Shown in pieces: positions 11,201-22,725 of a DNA stretch of 64,000 nucleotides. The stretch is taken from the NCBI GenBank assembly GCA_022579005.1, contig MU401541.1, positions 86,529 to 150,528 on the forward strand, read 5' to 3'. Source of the DNA: Poronia punctata. Taxonomy: Eukaryota > Ascomycota > Sordariomycetes > Xylariales > Xylariaceae. Within the stretch, counting starts at the first letter, position 1. The number at the start of each line of letters is the position of its first letter. Made by a program: the position numbers and the translations under genes. The notes beneath the pieces are model-generated. The model saw nothing but the letters and a program-made list of their open reading frames with translations, was not told the origin of the DNA and did not search any database.

Positions 11201-12098
11201 GCACGCCAAGTCACTTTGTGTCTCGTACATCTCGATACATGAGTATCATACTACATGCAAGATGAATCTTGCTATTGCAGAAAGGTAAAAGACCCATCTG
11301 TATAGAATCGTCAAAAGGGAGTGTGACGTTCTGAGAGGGCTCCTGAGGCCATGAGTACCTACGAGTAATACTCATTATTCCTTCAAGGTGGGTACGTGTT
11401 GGGATGGACCGGTCCAGGGGGTCACTCACAATAGGATTATGGAAGAGGCATGTGAGTTGTTAATACATGGTCTTTGTATCACATGAAAAGGACAAGGAAT
11501 GCACGGGCTGTGATTCATATAACCACCATCTTTCTTGTTTGCCAACAAAGGGGATATGCATATTCGGTCCAAGAGAGATATAGGGGTGACTTTCCGACCC
11601 TTTATGTCCGGAATGAATCGCACAAAGAAGATCAACTGCCGTTCTTACCAAACAAGCACTGGCAACAATGTTAACAAGAACAATGTTGACTAAATTGTAA
11701 GAAAATCTCAAGAAACTTTGCAGACATAACTATATATAAAGTAAGCCTTGTCAGTCCCATTCCTGTGAATAAATACCCTTTTGTTTGCCGTATGATTCCC
11801 AACAACAATTTCTCTGCCTATATAATTACCACAAGGGCCGGCCCCTATTCAACTTGAACCATCTTACTTACAACTTCTATTCTTCACATTCCCTTCCCTT
11901 CTAAACACTACTTTCTTTTCTAGCGGGGCTGGATTTACCTTTGCAATATCACTTTTACATCACACGATATTAGACTTGCAGGCAAGGCTATTCTACTTCA
12001 CTTACTTACTTATCATATCGTCGTATCAAGCGACCCATTCTCGAACAACTTGGCATTCATTTCTTCTATATACGAGTCATCAGTACCAACCCGACAAA
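8245..12098. other. 3.85-kb gene-free region with possible gene relics
   Basis: No intact gene was found. Three things stand out. A 21-base stretch at 8904-8924 resembles the start of fungal 5S rRNA. A TATATAAA at 9203-9210 is followed by a CT-rich tract and an ATG at 9269. From 9400 to 10050 several interrupted open segments occur on both strands that look like a decayed gene. The right end (11700-12098) should be the promoter and leader of the GH64 gene. Confidence 0.5.
11731..11740 (+). promoter_or_regulatory. TATA-like element upstream of the GH64 gene
   Basis: TATATATAAA lies 368 bases before the chosen ATG and is followed by pyrimidine-rich sequence, as in fungal leaders. A second AT element (CTATATAATTA) lies near 11818. 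The assignment is positional only. Confidence 0.35.
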
Positions 12099-13541
12099 AT
12101 GGTAGGAATGATGAGTTCCATAAAGGCTGTCAAAGCCCTGGGCGTGGGTATGCTTTGTAGCACTGCACTCGCGGCCGTGGCCCAGCCCACAGCACATCGT
12201 TACAGCCTGACAACGCGGGATACGGCGGAAATCGCACCTCTCGCGATATCGGTTCAGCTCAACAACAACCCCGGCACGCTCAAGCTCAACAGTGGTACGA
12301 CAAAGGGCAAGACCAGCGCGTGTAATCTCGACTCAAACAAACCTATCGCACACGAAGAAGTCGCACGTGTGGGAGAAAAACTCGACAAGCTATCTGTCTA
12401 TGTGACTGGGAACAAGGTCACCAACCCCCCGACCGCTTTCATGGCCAAGCCGAATAGCGACGGGTCCAGTTCCTACTACGTCCCTTCGGGCTCACACCAG
12501 GGCAAGCTTCTCGGCATCCAGTCCTCCGACATAAAATGGCAACTCAAAAAAGGAGACGGCGCCCACTTCAAGACACCCGGCGCCATGAGCAGCGGCCGCA
12601 TATACGTCTCCAACGGGGACCTCCAGTTCTACGCCAGTCCCGACGGGGCCATCGTCCAGCCGGACCCGCATAATCCCGAGGACATCAGCAGCCGCGAGCT
12701 CTGGGGATTCATCGAGTTCAGCCATGTGGCGGACCCGTCGTCCAAGAACGAGACAATCACGGTGAACCTTTCCTTTGTCGACTGGGTCGCCCTCCCGCTC
12801 GGCATGAACGTGACATATCAAGACGGCAAAACGGCTTCGGTCCCGGGGCTCAAAGCCGACGGTCTCGTAAACATCTGCAACGAACTATCCGGACTAGACA
12901 GTTTCTGGCCAAAACTCTGCATGAAGGGCGCCGACAAGAAGACGCCCATCCGCATCGTGTCGCCGAATAAATACCTCACCCTGCACCCCGAAGACCACGA
13001 AGCCGCGACTTACTACGAGCCGTACATCGACATGGTCTGGAACAAATACAAGACATCCAGTCTCAAGATCAACACGCAATCGGACGGACCGAACGGCGAT
13101 AAAAAGGTCGCCAACGGCACAATCATCACCTGCACCGTGAAAGGCGACGACGACAAGCTAGAATGCGACAACGACGCCGGCACTTTCGACCGCCCCACCA
13201 CGGCAGATATATACGGGTGTAATTCCGGGCCCTTCGCCAACGGCGATCTAGAGAAGGAATCCTGGTCCCGCGCCCGCGTACGGCCACGTCTCTGCGCGGC
13301 TTTCGTGCGATCCACCGCTCATCTGGACGGCGAGCAGCCGTCGAGAGATATACCGGTTGATATGTATTACAAGTATAACGTCACGAACCATTACGCGAGG
13401 GCGGTGCACGAGAATCTGATTGGGGGGATGGGGTATGCTTTCAGTTACGACGATGTTAGCGCCGATGAGAGTGTTAACACGGCTGGGCTGGTTTCCGTCG
13501 AGGAGCCGCTTGCGCTTGATGTTTTTGTTAATATGGCGTAG
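12099..13541 (+). CDS. Secreted GH64 beta-1,3-glucanase
   Basis: Single exon, 480 aa. GH64 enzymes cut beta-1,3-glucan, typically releasing laminaripentaose, and have a fold related to thaumatin; in fungi they serve wall remodelling or attack on other fungi. The family core is visible as LWGFIEF (Glu206) and VNLSFVDWVALPLGM (Asp228), candidates for the catalytic acid/base pair. Further signatures are the C-terminal region with YYKYNVTNHYARAVHENL and the final MGYAFSYDDV block. The start was set at ATG 12099, because upstream extension reaches only a TTG. It gives a signal peptide, MVGMMSSIKAVKALGVGML..., with likely cleavage after ALAAVA (residue 28). The next ATG, at 12111, would also leave a usable signal. 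Several Cys residues and N-glycosylation sites fit secretion. Its GC content is higher than the flanks. No introns are needed. Confidence 0.85.
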   Translation: MVGMMSSIKAVKALGVGMLCSTALAAVAQPTAHRYSLTTRDTAEIAPLAISVQLNNNPGTLKLNSGTTKGKTSACNLDSNKPIAHEEVARVGEKLDKLSVYVTGNKVTNPPTAFMAKPNSDGSSSYYVPSGSHQGKLLGIQSSDIKWQLKKGDGAHFKTPGAMSSGRIYVSNGDLQFYASPDGAIVQPDPHNPEDISSRELWGFIEFSHVADPSSKNETITVNLSFVDWVALPLGMNVTYQDGKTASVPGLKADGLVNICNELSGLDSFWPKLCMKGADKKTPIRIVSPNKYLTLHPEDHEAATYYEPYIDMVWNKYKTSSLKINTQSDGPNGDKKVANGTIITCTVKGDDDKLECDNDAGTFDRPTTADIYGCNSGPFANGDLEKESWSRARVRPRLCAAFVRSTAHLDGEQPSRDIPVDMYYKYNVTNHYARAVHENLIGGMGYAFSYDDVSADESVNTAGLVSVEEPLALDVFVNMA

Positions 13542-13608
13542 TTTTTATTTTTATATGCCGTTTGTTTTTCTTTTCTTTATTCTTTTCATATATATACATA
13601 TACGATAT

Positions 13609-13621
13609 CCCCCCCCCCCCC
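13609..13621 (+). repeat. Poly-C run of 13
   Basis: Thirteen consecutive C lie 68 bases after the GH64 stop, in the probable 3' UTR. The true length is uncertain because homopolymers are often misread. Confidence 0.8.
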
Positions 13622-13680
13622 TCGACGTAAGCAATCATAACGTCGATGAATGAGCACATTGTTATCAAAAGGTACCGGCA

Positions 13681-13710
13681 TTCCTTCCTTCCTTCTTTCT
13701 TTCTTTCCTT
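13681..13710 (+). repeat. TTCC/TTCT microsatellite
   Basis: Pyrimidine tetranucleotide tract of TTCC then TTTC units, followed directly by five GT units (13711-13720). Confidence 0.75.
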
Positions 13711-15103
13711 GTGTGTGTGTTTGCAACTGACCCTGGTTTCTGATCAGGTCTTAACATCATTTTTCTTTCGTTTACTACTTACTATGATACCCCCTTACTC
13801 AAATTCTTATTTGTATGTACAGTAGTGCTTTAGCATCGCGAATGTATTATTGCGTTTCCATTACTGTATAGCTCGTGGCGAGGAGAAGAAACTTAGCCTG
13901 GGATGAGAAGAGATACTGACAAAAGCTAAACCTGGCAGAGTACTCGTAATGCGTATCCATATACACACACTTTCTAGGTCATAAGCGTAAATAGTTTACC
14001 TTGTTCACATTTGCCAGATGGTTGCTCCCTAGTAGTATATGAATATGTCTAGAGCTACCGGCCCTCCCCTATTCAGGGGCACTGGTTATGGACGAGCAGA
14101 GCGATGTTGAAATGTCAAAAGGGGGAATGCAGCAGCTAACTTACCTAAGTTAAAACACATATGACATGGTAGGGGGGGGCAGGGCAACAGAGACTGATCT
14201 GATATCTATCTGTTCATGGCACCAAGCTTCGTCATGTGGGCGCAACTCTCTCCTAAACGTGTATTCCTTCTTTGGCGAGAAGACTTTAAAATGCTCGGGG
14301 GTGGATAGAGAGTGACCTTGTAGGAAATAATCCCTTACCAGCAAAGAAACCTGATTACGAGATATGCACTGACTTGCGCCCTACACGGCCAAGATGGTTT
14401 CGATAATCCCATTCCGTGTTATATACACTCACTACCCGTTTGTTCCCGTCAAAATAGCATTCATTATTAACAATATCATCATCTTCTACATCCCCCGTCT
14501 CATTCAAGGTAGTAGTCATGAACCATGCGATTGCGCAAGTGGTCTAACATAGGTCCAAAGAACCACAGTCATAGGAGGCAGTAAAGGCTTCCAATATTGA
14601 TTACCTACCTTACATACCATGCAACCCTCTTCTTACTGGCAAGCCCCCGAAAAAAAAGGTCGCCTTTGCCGGATATAGCGTTTCGTACTTTGGTAGATAG
14701 AGAAGACGGAGAGAGTCATGCGACTCTGACCGGCAGATATCAAAGCGACGATGGAGGATGAATTTAACTTTGCACACACAAAGTCATATCTCCGCTCGCG
14801 TCAAAGCTACCACAGTTCATCATCCCAACAGAAGCCCTCTCCCTCGATTTATCTTGTCTGACTTGAGAGCTTGCCCCTGACATCATCGCGTACGGGGTAG
14901 GGGTAGTCTAGATAGTGTTTTCCGGGGAAATAGAAAACACCCGGTTGGCTATCAAGTAGCAAGTAGCCATACTGGGTGATTCAGTGGGGTCGGGTCGGGT
15001 CAGGTCAGGTCAAGGCTTGTTGGCGATGGTGGTACGTGAGTGTGGGCGAGTGCCTCATTCACGCCTTGACACGCGTCTTTGAATTGGGTGGTTCGAAATA
15101 AAT

Positions 15104-15120
15104 ACCTACCTACCTACCTA
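15104..15120 (+). repeat. TACC microsatellite
   Basis: Four tandem TACC units plus a partial one; one of many TACC/GGTA tracts in the intergenic DNA of this window. Confidence 0.7.
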
Positions 15121-15998
15121 CACAAGGCGGCACTGCACTAGAAAGGCGCTTGTTTCTTCCTCGGGTGGCGTGGGCGGGGACTAACTAATTACCTACATCA
15201 TCGTCTCCGAGGAAGAAGAGCTGTATTGCAACCAAACTCACTGACTCGGTTTATCTATGTTGGAGAAAGAACAAAAGGCGATTTTCCTCCCCCCGCCTCC
15301 TCCTCCTCCACCACGGGATCTGTTATCTGAACTCCAACCTCAGACTAGACTAATGATATAAAGTTTTAACCAGACAAGTTTGACACGGGCGCAAAAAGTA
15401 TGGTGGTCGTGGGTATGTAATATGTAAAAGATCGCCCCATCACAAACCCACAACCCGTTCCCCGGAGATGGAGGGAGGGAGGGAGGGGGGCGTGCCGAGC
15501 GCCTTCTCCAAAAAAAGATCCTTACAGTAAAGTACCTAGGTAAGTAAAGTAGCATATGATACTACAAATGAAACCAACATTTCATTCAATCCACAATCAA
15601 ACCATCTCCTGCCCACATAAGATATTAGAATAGACGATCTTACATTAAAGTTTGTGGTGTTTTCTTTCTTCTTCCTGCTAGGTTAAGTTGCAGGACACCC
15701 TCTTGCTCACATCGCCTCCTGCCCCTTCCTTCATTCATGAGGGTGCGGAGAAAACAAACAAAACAATATGATTATTGATAAATACCAAAGGGCGGCGGTG
15801 CGGTGCGAACCCCATAGCTTACACCAGAAACAGCAGCCACAAGCTTAACCATGTTGTTTGTTTGGTTTGTTTGAATATCAATCACATGGAGCGAGCGTAA
15901 TGCAACAGGAAAAGGAAAAAGCCCGAAAGGCAAGCAAGATCATTCTCTAAGCGAAGGGTGTCTTGTCTTGTAGCTTGTCTTGTCTACCTCCTTATCCA

Positions 15999-16028
15999 CA
16001 TACATACATACATACATACATACATACA
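15999..16028 (+). repeat. TACA microsatellite
   Basis: About seven tandem units of TACA between TTATCCACA and TGCCC. Confidence 0.8.
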
Positions 16029-16627
16029 TGCCCATACTTTTATCGTTCCACAGTGGGCGACATGGTTTTTTACCTCTCGTACCTCAACAGATAACACAGT
16101 AAATACGTTGGTTTTTCTGCACAGTGTTTATGTCTTTTAAGGTTATTTTTATTAATAGCATTCCTTGTCTCTAAACTTTTGAGGGAAAAGGGGATCATGG
16201 TTTTAAGTGTTTAACATGTGAAGGTGAGACAAAATAACTCAAAAAATCAAATGCATGGAATGATTGAGTCTAAAAGTGGTGGGTTTTTGAAACCAACAAG
16301 AAAAGATGGTGTTGGTTTCTACATACATTACATATTGCAGGCAGGAAAAGTATGTACATAGGGAAATATCTATGTCACGTAGGGTCGAAGTAAGGAGGGT
16401 AGACCGTAGAACAGACGGACACCCTTATTACCTAATTCTGCTTCCTGCCCTTTCCATCTTCTTTTACTTTTCTTTCTTTCTTTCTTTCTCTCTCACGCAT
16501 TTCTCACCTACACACACACATAGAAAAGCTAGGTCGGTCTTAAAGTAGCTCACCTGCCCCCCCTGTATTACATACATATTACCTACTACCTTGTCAGTAA
16601 CTCACCTCCTCAGATAAAATACCCAGG

Positions 16628-16655
16628 AGGGAGAGAGAGAGAGAGAGAGAGAGAC
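16628..16655 (+). repeat. GA microsatellite
   Basis: About 13 GA dinucleotides in a run after ACCCAGGAG; it ends at ACACCTCC. Confidence 0.8.
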
Positions 16656-19600
16656 ACCTCCTGACGATAAATTTATATAAAGGGCAACAAGAAAAGGTGA
16701 GTTTAATGGAGTCACCATATCCCGATTCAGTTTGAGCTGCATATAAAGGGTGGACAATTGCGGATGAGAACAATCCGATGATTGGTTGATATGCAGAATG
16801 ACGTGCATACAATCATCTTGCTCTTATTGGCTGTATACTTGTAGATATTGTCTGTCTGACCAAAGCAAATAAAACTTGTCCTTGTCCTTCCGGCTATAAA
16901 AGAATCAATGGGTGTGTTGTATCGAGAAATGAGACAAGTAGGTACATATGTCATGGAATTGGGTAAAACACGAGTAGTCTACAGTCATTTTTAGACAAGA
17001 GTAATTTACGTACGGGTAGTTAAGGCAGGCGGGCATTAATATGACAGATAGAATCTGACAGTGGGCTGCTTATTATTGGGGGCAGAATGGGAACTTTTTT
17101 ATATTTTATTGCGCCGACTTGGGGACGATTTGACATCTACCCAACGCGGTCTCTCCTGCATATCCGGACATGATGTACGAGAGGTAGGTAGGTACCGTGT
17201 AATAGTTATGCGACCCACATTGGCACCAATTTTGGCTGCTGAAGAGAGGGAGAGGGAGAGGGAGGGAGGGCGCTTGCTGACGAGATGACGAAACAATCAC
17301 TTTGTCGCTGGGTTCTTTTGGTGATATCCCTTCCTCACTTGAATATCTCAGGTAAGGGTCCATCTTGATAGTTAGGAATGCTGGCGAGTATTGTAGGGTC
17401 AGGTAGGATATGTATTATGCGCCACTATCTGGACCATCACGGTGATTCGTTGGTAGGAAAACTGGGTAGATCTTGTAGTGAATTGCGGCAGGACTAGCTA
17501 GGCCCGACATAATTGTTGCGAGCCCCTCTTTTAACGTAGGCCCGTAGGCTCCAGATGGTTAGAGGCTTGAAAATGTTACAAGTCTGATGTGTAAAATGTA
17601 TGAGTATGTGAGCTTGAGTTGGTGCCTGGTTGGTAGGCATTCTTGCATTTGCTGATGTCGTCAATCTGAAATTACGGCAAGCATCAATTATTTTCATTAC
17701 TCGTAGACCAAAAGCCTCTAGGACAGACCACATGCCTACGACACGTTGTTAGTAATCCATGAAGACATATTTACGACCACATCCCCCAACCTCTGGTCGC
17801 TGCACTCACTGCACGGCGTCTATCGTGCTACGGGTTAGGACCAACCTAGGTAAAGTCAGCGATGCTACCTCCGCATTTTCCCCTCAACTTTGAGCTACCC
17901 TTCTCAGTACAGCTCCCCTTGCCGACTTTTAACCTTTTCAGGTCCTACCGTTTCTATATTCGCTTTGGTACATATCGGACGTCGCAGTGCTGGGGAGGGC
18001 AAAGATGCCCGATTGGGCACGCCTGGCATTTGCGAATGGAACGTACCGGGTTTTCAGCTTGTCCCGTCATCCATCGAAATAGCATAGCATTGTAGTTTAG
18101 ATGTCCCGGCGTAGATACTCAGGCATACCTAACTTCACGACGCGAGATACATAGGTGGAGGAAAAGGGGCCTTGTTCACTACTCGTACCATCAAAGTTTG
18201 ATGGGGTCTCCCCGGCATCTAACTAACCTACTTTACCTAGTACGCCGGCAGGTACGTGTACCTATTTCCATTGCAGCAAGAACCAAGAGGTGATGTCCTG
18301 TACGAGTACACATGTGGGGTTAGGGGTGGGTAAACTAAAAGGTTCCGGCGTTGGTTGAATGGACTGTCTAGAAACCCTCCCGTCGAATCTTGAATGCAGG
18401 CCCCGATCCTGCAGGCATCACCGCAGCGGTCCGAACGGAGCTTCTTTGTCGGGCCTCGTCGGGCCTCGTCGCGTCTCGGCTGCTCAAAGAAAAAGTAATG
18501 TCATTTGAACTCGGTCCGAGCTGTACACGTACAACGTATTCAACTACCTGACCTGGTAGACACCCCAAGACTGAAGGACAGTTTGTTTACCTCGACAATT
18601 GTAGTTCGATCGATGCGGATTTTGCAGCACAGTTGTTATGGCGTACCTATCGTATGTAGTTGCGGGGATATGTTGCATTCGTTTCAACCTTTGAATGATA
18701 CCTTAAGCCGGTAGGCCGTATAGCCAAGGTAAAGGAGAAGGAGGGGGAGGAGAGGTAGAAGCTTGTCAATGTCGGTAGGGAGATATGCTTGCTGGTAAGG
18801 AGAAGGGTAGGTAGGTAGGGAAGTACAGCGCTGCATCCTGTCTCGTACTCTCTACTTGGACGGAAGGAAAGATGATGGGGAAATGTGGCTACTGTAGGAA
18901 AGAAATACATGTTGCCATCCTCCAAAGGAACCTATCAGACACATATAACATGCGCCTATAGAGAATGTACCTTGGTTCCACTACGCCAGGTCTTGACCGT
19001 CTTTGCCTTTCGGCCGCCTGCAGCGTTCACGATACCTAAGACTCCACGAAATGTCTTGCCTGGGATGCAAGAAATGCTTCAGACATCAGGAAATTTCTGA
19101 CAGGTCATTTTTTGTCTCACCCCGTGAACCTTAACACCTTGAGACACACGTGAAGGAATATAGGTAGTCCCAAGTTAGGGTCTGACTTGAAGAATTACTT
19201 GCAGTTGAAACTCTCATACATACCCCTCCTACATACTCAAAAATCCCTGTACCTACCTAGACTTTCAAATATTGTCGGCTTTGTATACCACTTGTGCATT
19301 CTAAAGCCGAGTATCAAAAAGTGATATCGACTTGAAGACATCGAGATGTGTGTTTGTGACTGCCAAGTGCACCGTTGCAACGATAGACACAGCGCGTTAC
19401 CTACCTTGACCGTCCAAGGTTTGGTTTATCTTTCCTCGAGGGGTCCTTGTAACTTTAAGTGCATCTGCTACACAGTGCTTGAGACTAGGTACTTTGGGTT
19501 CAGTTAGGGGGGTTGGGGAATTGGTGACCCTAATGTGTGGTCCTATTTAGGGATGCATTTTGTATCATACCACTAGTGTACCATACGGAATGATACAAGT

Positions 19601-19840
19601 ATGATTCTGTATCTTTCTGAAAGATACTTGGCCGGATAAAATATTTTCTTCCGTGTCCACTTTGCTTCCGATGTCCCACCAAATTTACACCTAAATGGAA
19701 AATATGACGACAGCCAAGACCCTTGATTGTCTGCAACAAGTCAGAATTATAGGTAAGGGCAATTTTTAGCCGTTCATTACACTACAGACCAAATAGACCC
19801 TGAAAAGCTCAAAAACGCAATAAAAAAAGCCAGCATAGCG

Positions 19841-19923
19841 AAGGTAAAGGGTGAAGGTAAAGGGTAAAGGTTGGAGGGTGAAGGTTAGAGGGTAAAGGTC
19901 AGGTGGGTCAGGTGGGTCAGGTG
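19841..19923 (+). repeat. G-rich degenerate minisatellite
   Basis: The left part is made of AGGTAAAGG and GGTGAAGG variants; the right part is GGTCAGGTG repeated three times. All G runs are on the plus strand. It is not a perfect telomere repeat. Confidence 0.75.
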
Positions 19924-22672
19924 AAAAAATATGGCAGGGATGGCACAGACAAGGTCTTTTTCAACAGGCAGGTAAAAATGAACCTTTTAGGCTGTAAATT
20001 GAAGGAAAACACCAGAAAAAGTGATGAATAGGTGAAAAAGAGGTCGAAAAACCCCTTGCAAGTGTTAGATTTATGAAAACGCCGGTGGTTGGAATGGAAT
20101 CGGCTGGAAAGGGCGGGTATCATACGTATCATACCCGAAATGACAGGGGTTTAGGTATCATACAGTCTTTTTCTCAAAGAGACTGTACCTATGCATCCCT
20201 AGTCCTATTGCGCTGTTTGAAGGCTAACAATGTACAAGTATGTACTCGTACATGCGTTAGGTAAACTGCCAATGTCCTTTTTTGTCTTTTGATTCTACAT
20301 GCACTGGCAAATCGCGATGCATCCAACGTGTCCCAAAATTGTACATGTAGATATCTAACCAAAGATAATATCATTGTGATGCCTTTTTTTGACCTCGATG
20401 TTTTTGTTCAAAGTCTTCCGGAGAAACTCTGTATCTCCAAATCTTTGAGATCTCCTAGACCTGATCCTAAAACCCTAAATACCCTTGTCACTTCTCTTAT
20501 CTAGGTTATCTGTGATCGCTTCTGGCGGCTCATAAAACAAAGATCGTAAAATCGGCACAGCTGAGAACTACCTAACCTAGCTAGCATGGCCCCCCTACAC
20601 CCTTGAACAATGATGAAATCCATTACCAGTTGCTAGGATAGATAGACTAGGTTAATAGTAGAGACGTTATTAGGACATGGATGTCTGCAAAGCGCTCAGT
20701 TACATTTTGCGATGGGAGGTGTACGTAGGTTAGGTATTTCGGCAGAACAGAAACGTTCCCCTGCCAGTACAACAGAAGTATGAGACGATGGGAAAGGAAG
20801 AGATGGCCGTATGTAAATGCGTTCTAATGTACGTTTAGCTATTGAACCATCACAGAGCGCTAACCTACGCACGTACGAGTATAGAATTGGAGATATGTGT
20901 TAGGTGTATGTACGTAGTACAGTACATACTACCTTACCAACAGTCTGCATTGCCTACACGTTACCTTTTGCATGTTGAAAGTTAAGTCGATGAACACATA
21001 TGTACCCTGACTGCCTACTTCTGAGTTAATCTAGAAGCTGGACTAGGTATGAGCAGACATCTGCCCGGGATTTACCTGTACTGTATATGTATTTGCATAG
21101 ATTAGATACCGTAGTCTAAAGGTATTTATCCCCGTAAAGCTACGGTGACAATGATGTACGTGGACGTGTTAGGTAGATATAAGGTAAAATAACCTATGAT
21201 AGCAATGTGAAAACGTCTGTCCCTATTCTAGATATAGGTAGATTCCTACGGATATTATGTATGTAAGCGATCGAAGATCATGATTATTGGTATACCACGC
21301 TGTCGTGTCTTCGTATCGACACTTTCAGGTAGATGGAATAAAATGGGGCTCGCGTCTATATCCACCTGCTATTGGGGTACAGCATCTTCCCAAAGCCGGA
21401 CTAGAGCTATCCACAACATCGTACGATTCTGTATGCTGATATAGGTGAGGGCAGAGTCGCAGTGGTTCCCTTGTGGAAATAATGTAGTAGTCGGTTATCC
21501 AAGTACGGATACTAGGTCATGTAGGTAGGTATACAAAAGGAGAGAGGAAGGTATATGAGATGGATGGATCACGTCAAATATTTTTACGTTTGTTGTAAAC
21601 GGGGCATGATTGGTAGGTACCTACGATACCATAACTCCCAAGATACCTATAAACATGCACCCAAGGAGGTAGGTTCCCAGCTGGTGGGAAAACGCTACGT
21701 GCTACCTACATCGGACAGACTGTCCATGTTGCGTTGGTTCAAAAATAGGTGAACATTAGGAGTATTTACGTGTAACCTAGTAGGTTAGGTAAGGTATGCG
21801 ATGCGATGCGATGCACGGACTCCCTTTCAACATGGGTGTGTGTACGATACATGCCGCTGCAACCATAAGAAGAGCGAGGTAGGTAAGGTAGGTGGCCGAG
21901 AATTACTCAGGTATGAACATATACACAATCTGGTATCCTTCTTCTAGACCTGGCCAAAAGAAGAAGGGATGAAGGGGAACAACTTATCACGGTACCTTGT
22001 CCCATTCCACGTGCTGCGCATTGATATAATGGCTATGGCAATAGGCGGCTCGAACCTAGCTCGACTCCTCGCAAACTGCCGCCATATTGTAGGTACGCGT
22101 AGGTTAGGTCGGGTAGGTAAGGGCTAACCGCTAAATGCCAAGCCACATCAGCTCATCATACACATCATAACTGGTCATCGTCACTATAATTATCATTCAT
22201 GTACGTGGGTATAACAAAGCGCAACGAAGGGGTAAAGTACGAGTAACAAAGTCTTTTACGGCACAGATACGGCAAGACCCCGGTGGCAGGATTCGAACGG
22301 TATATGGACGCATTGACGCGACATCATTGTCTCAAACCTAGCCAAGTCCCTATACCGGGATGTGAGGCTTGGGATGAAATGGACAAATCAACAGGAAGAT
22401 GGTAATCTATCGCGTCCCGCCATGCCTGTCGGATGCAATCTCATCACATTTCTGGATGCTTATTCATCGACCCGAGCATGTGGGACAGGGTTTTTTCAAG
22501 CCACAAATAATGAACCCTCGATTTCCTCGAGCACCTGAACCTGAAAGGACAGAAACCTGAGGCTCTTTCTAGACTCACCTACATGACAGAAATATCTACC
22601 GTACCTAACCCATTTGTAGGGCATACGTAACTAACGTAAGGTTGTATATCCCAATCCTCCTTCTTTATCCAA

Positions 22673-22725
22673 GAATGCAAGAATGCAAGAATGCAAGAAT
22701 GCAAGGGGCAAGGGGCAAGGGGCAA
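22673..22725 (+). repeat. Compound minisatellite GAATGCAA x4 then GGGGCAA x3
   Basis: Four exact copies of GAATGCAA (22673-22704) pass straight into three exact copies of GGGGCAA (22705-22725). The units share the GCAA end, suggesting slippage with substitution. Confidence 0.85.

Noticed and set aside
19841..19923. Telomere array
   Set aside because: The units are not TTAGGG and vary; single-copy genes lie on both sides.
22276..22310. Reverse-strand T-loop-like string (GTTCGAATCC) suggesting a tRNA
   Set aside because: The stem bases next to the loop do not pair and no acceptor or anticodon arm is present.
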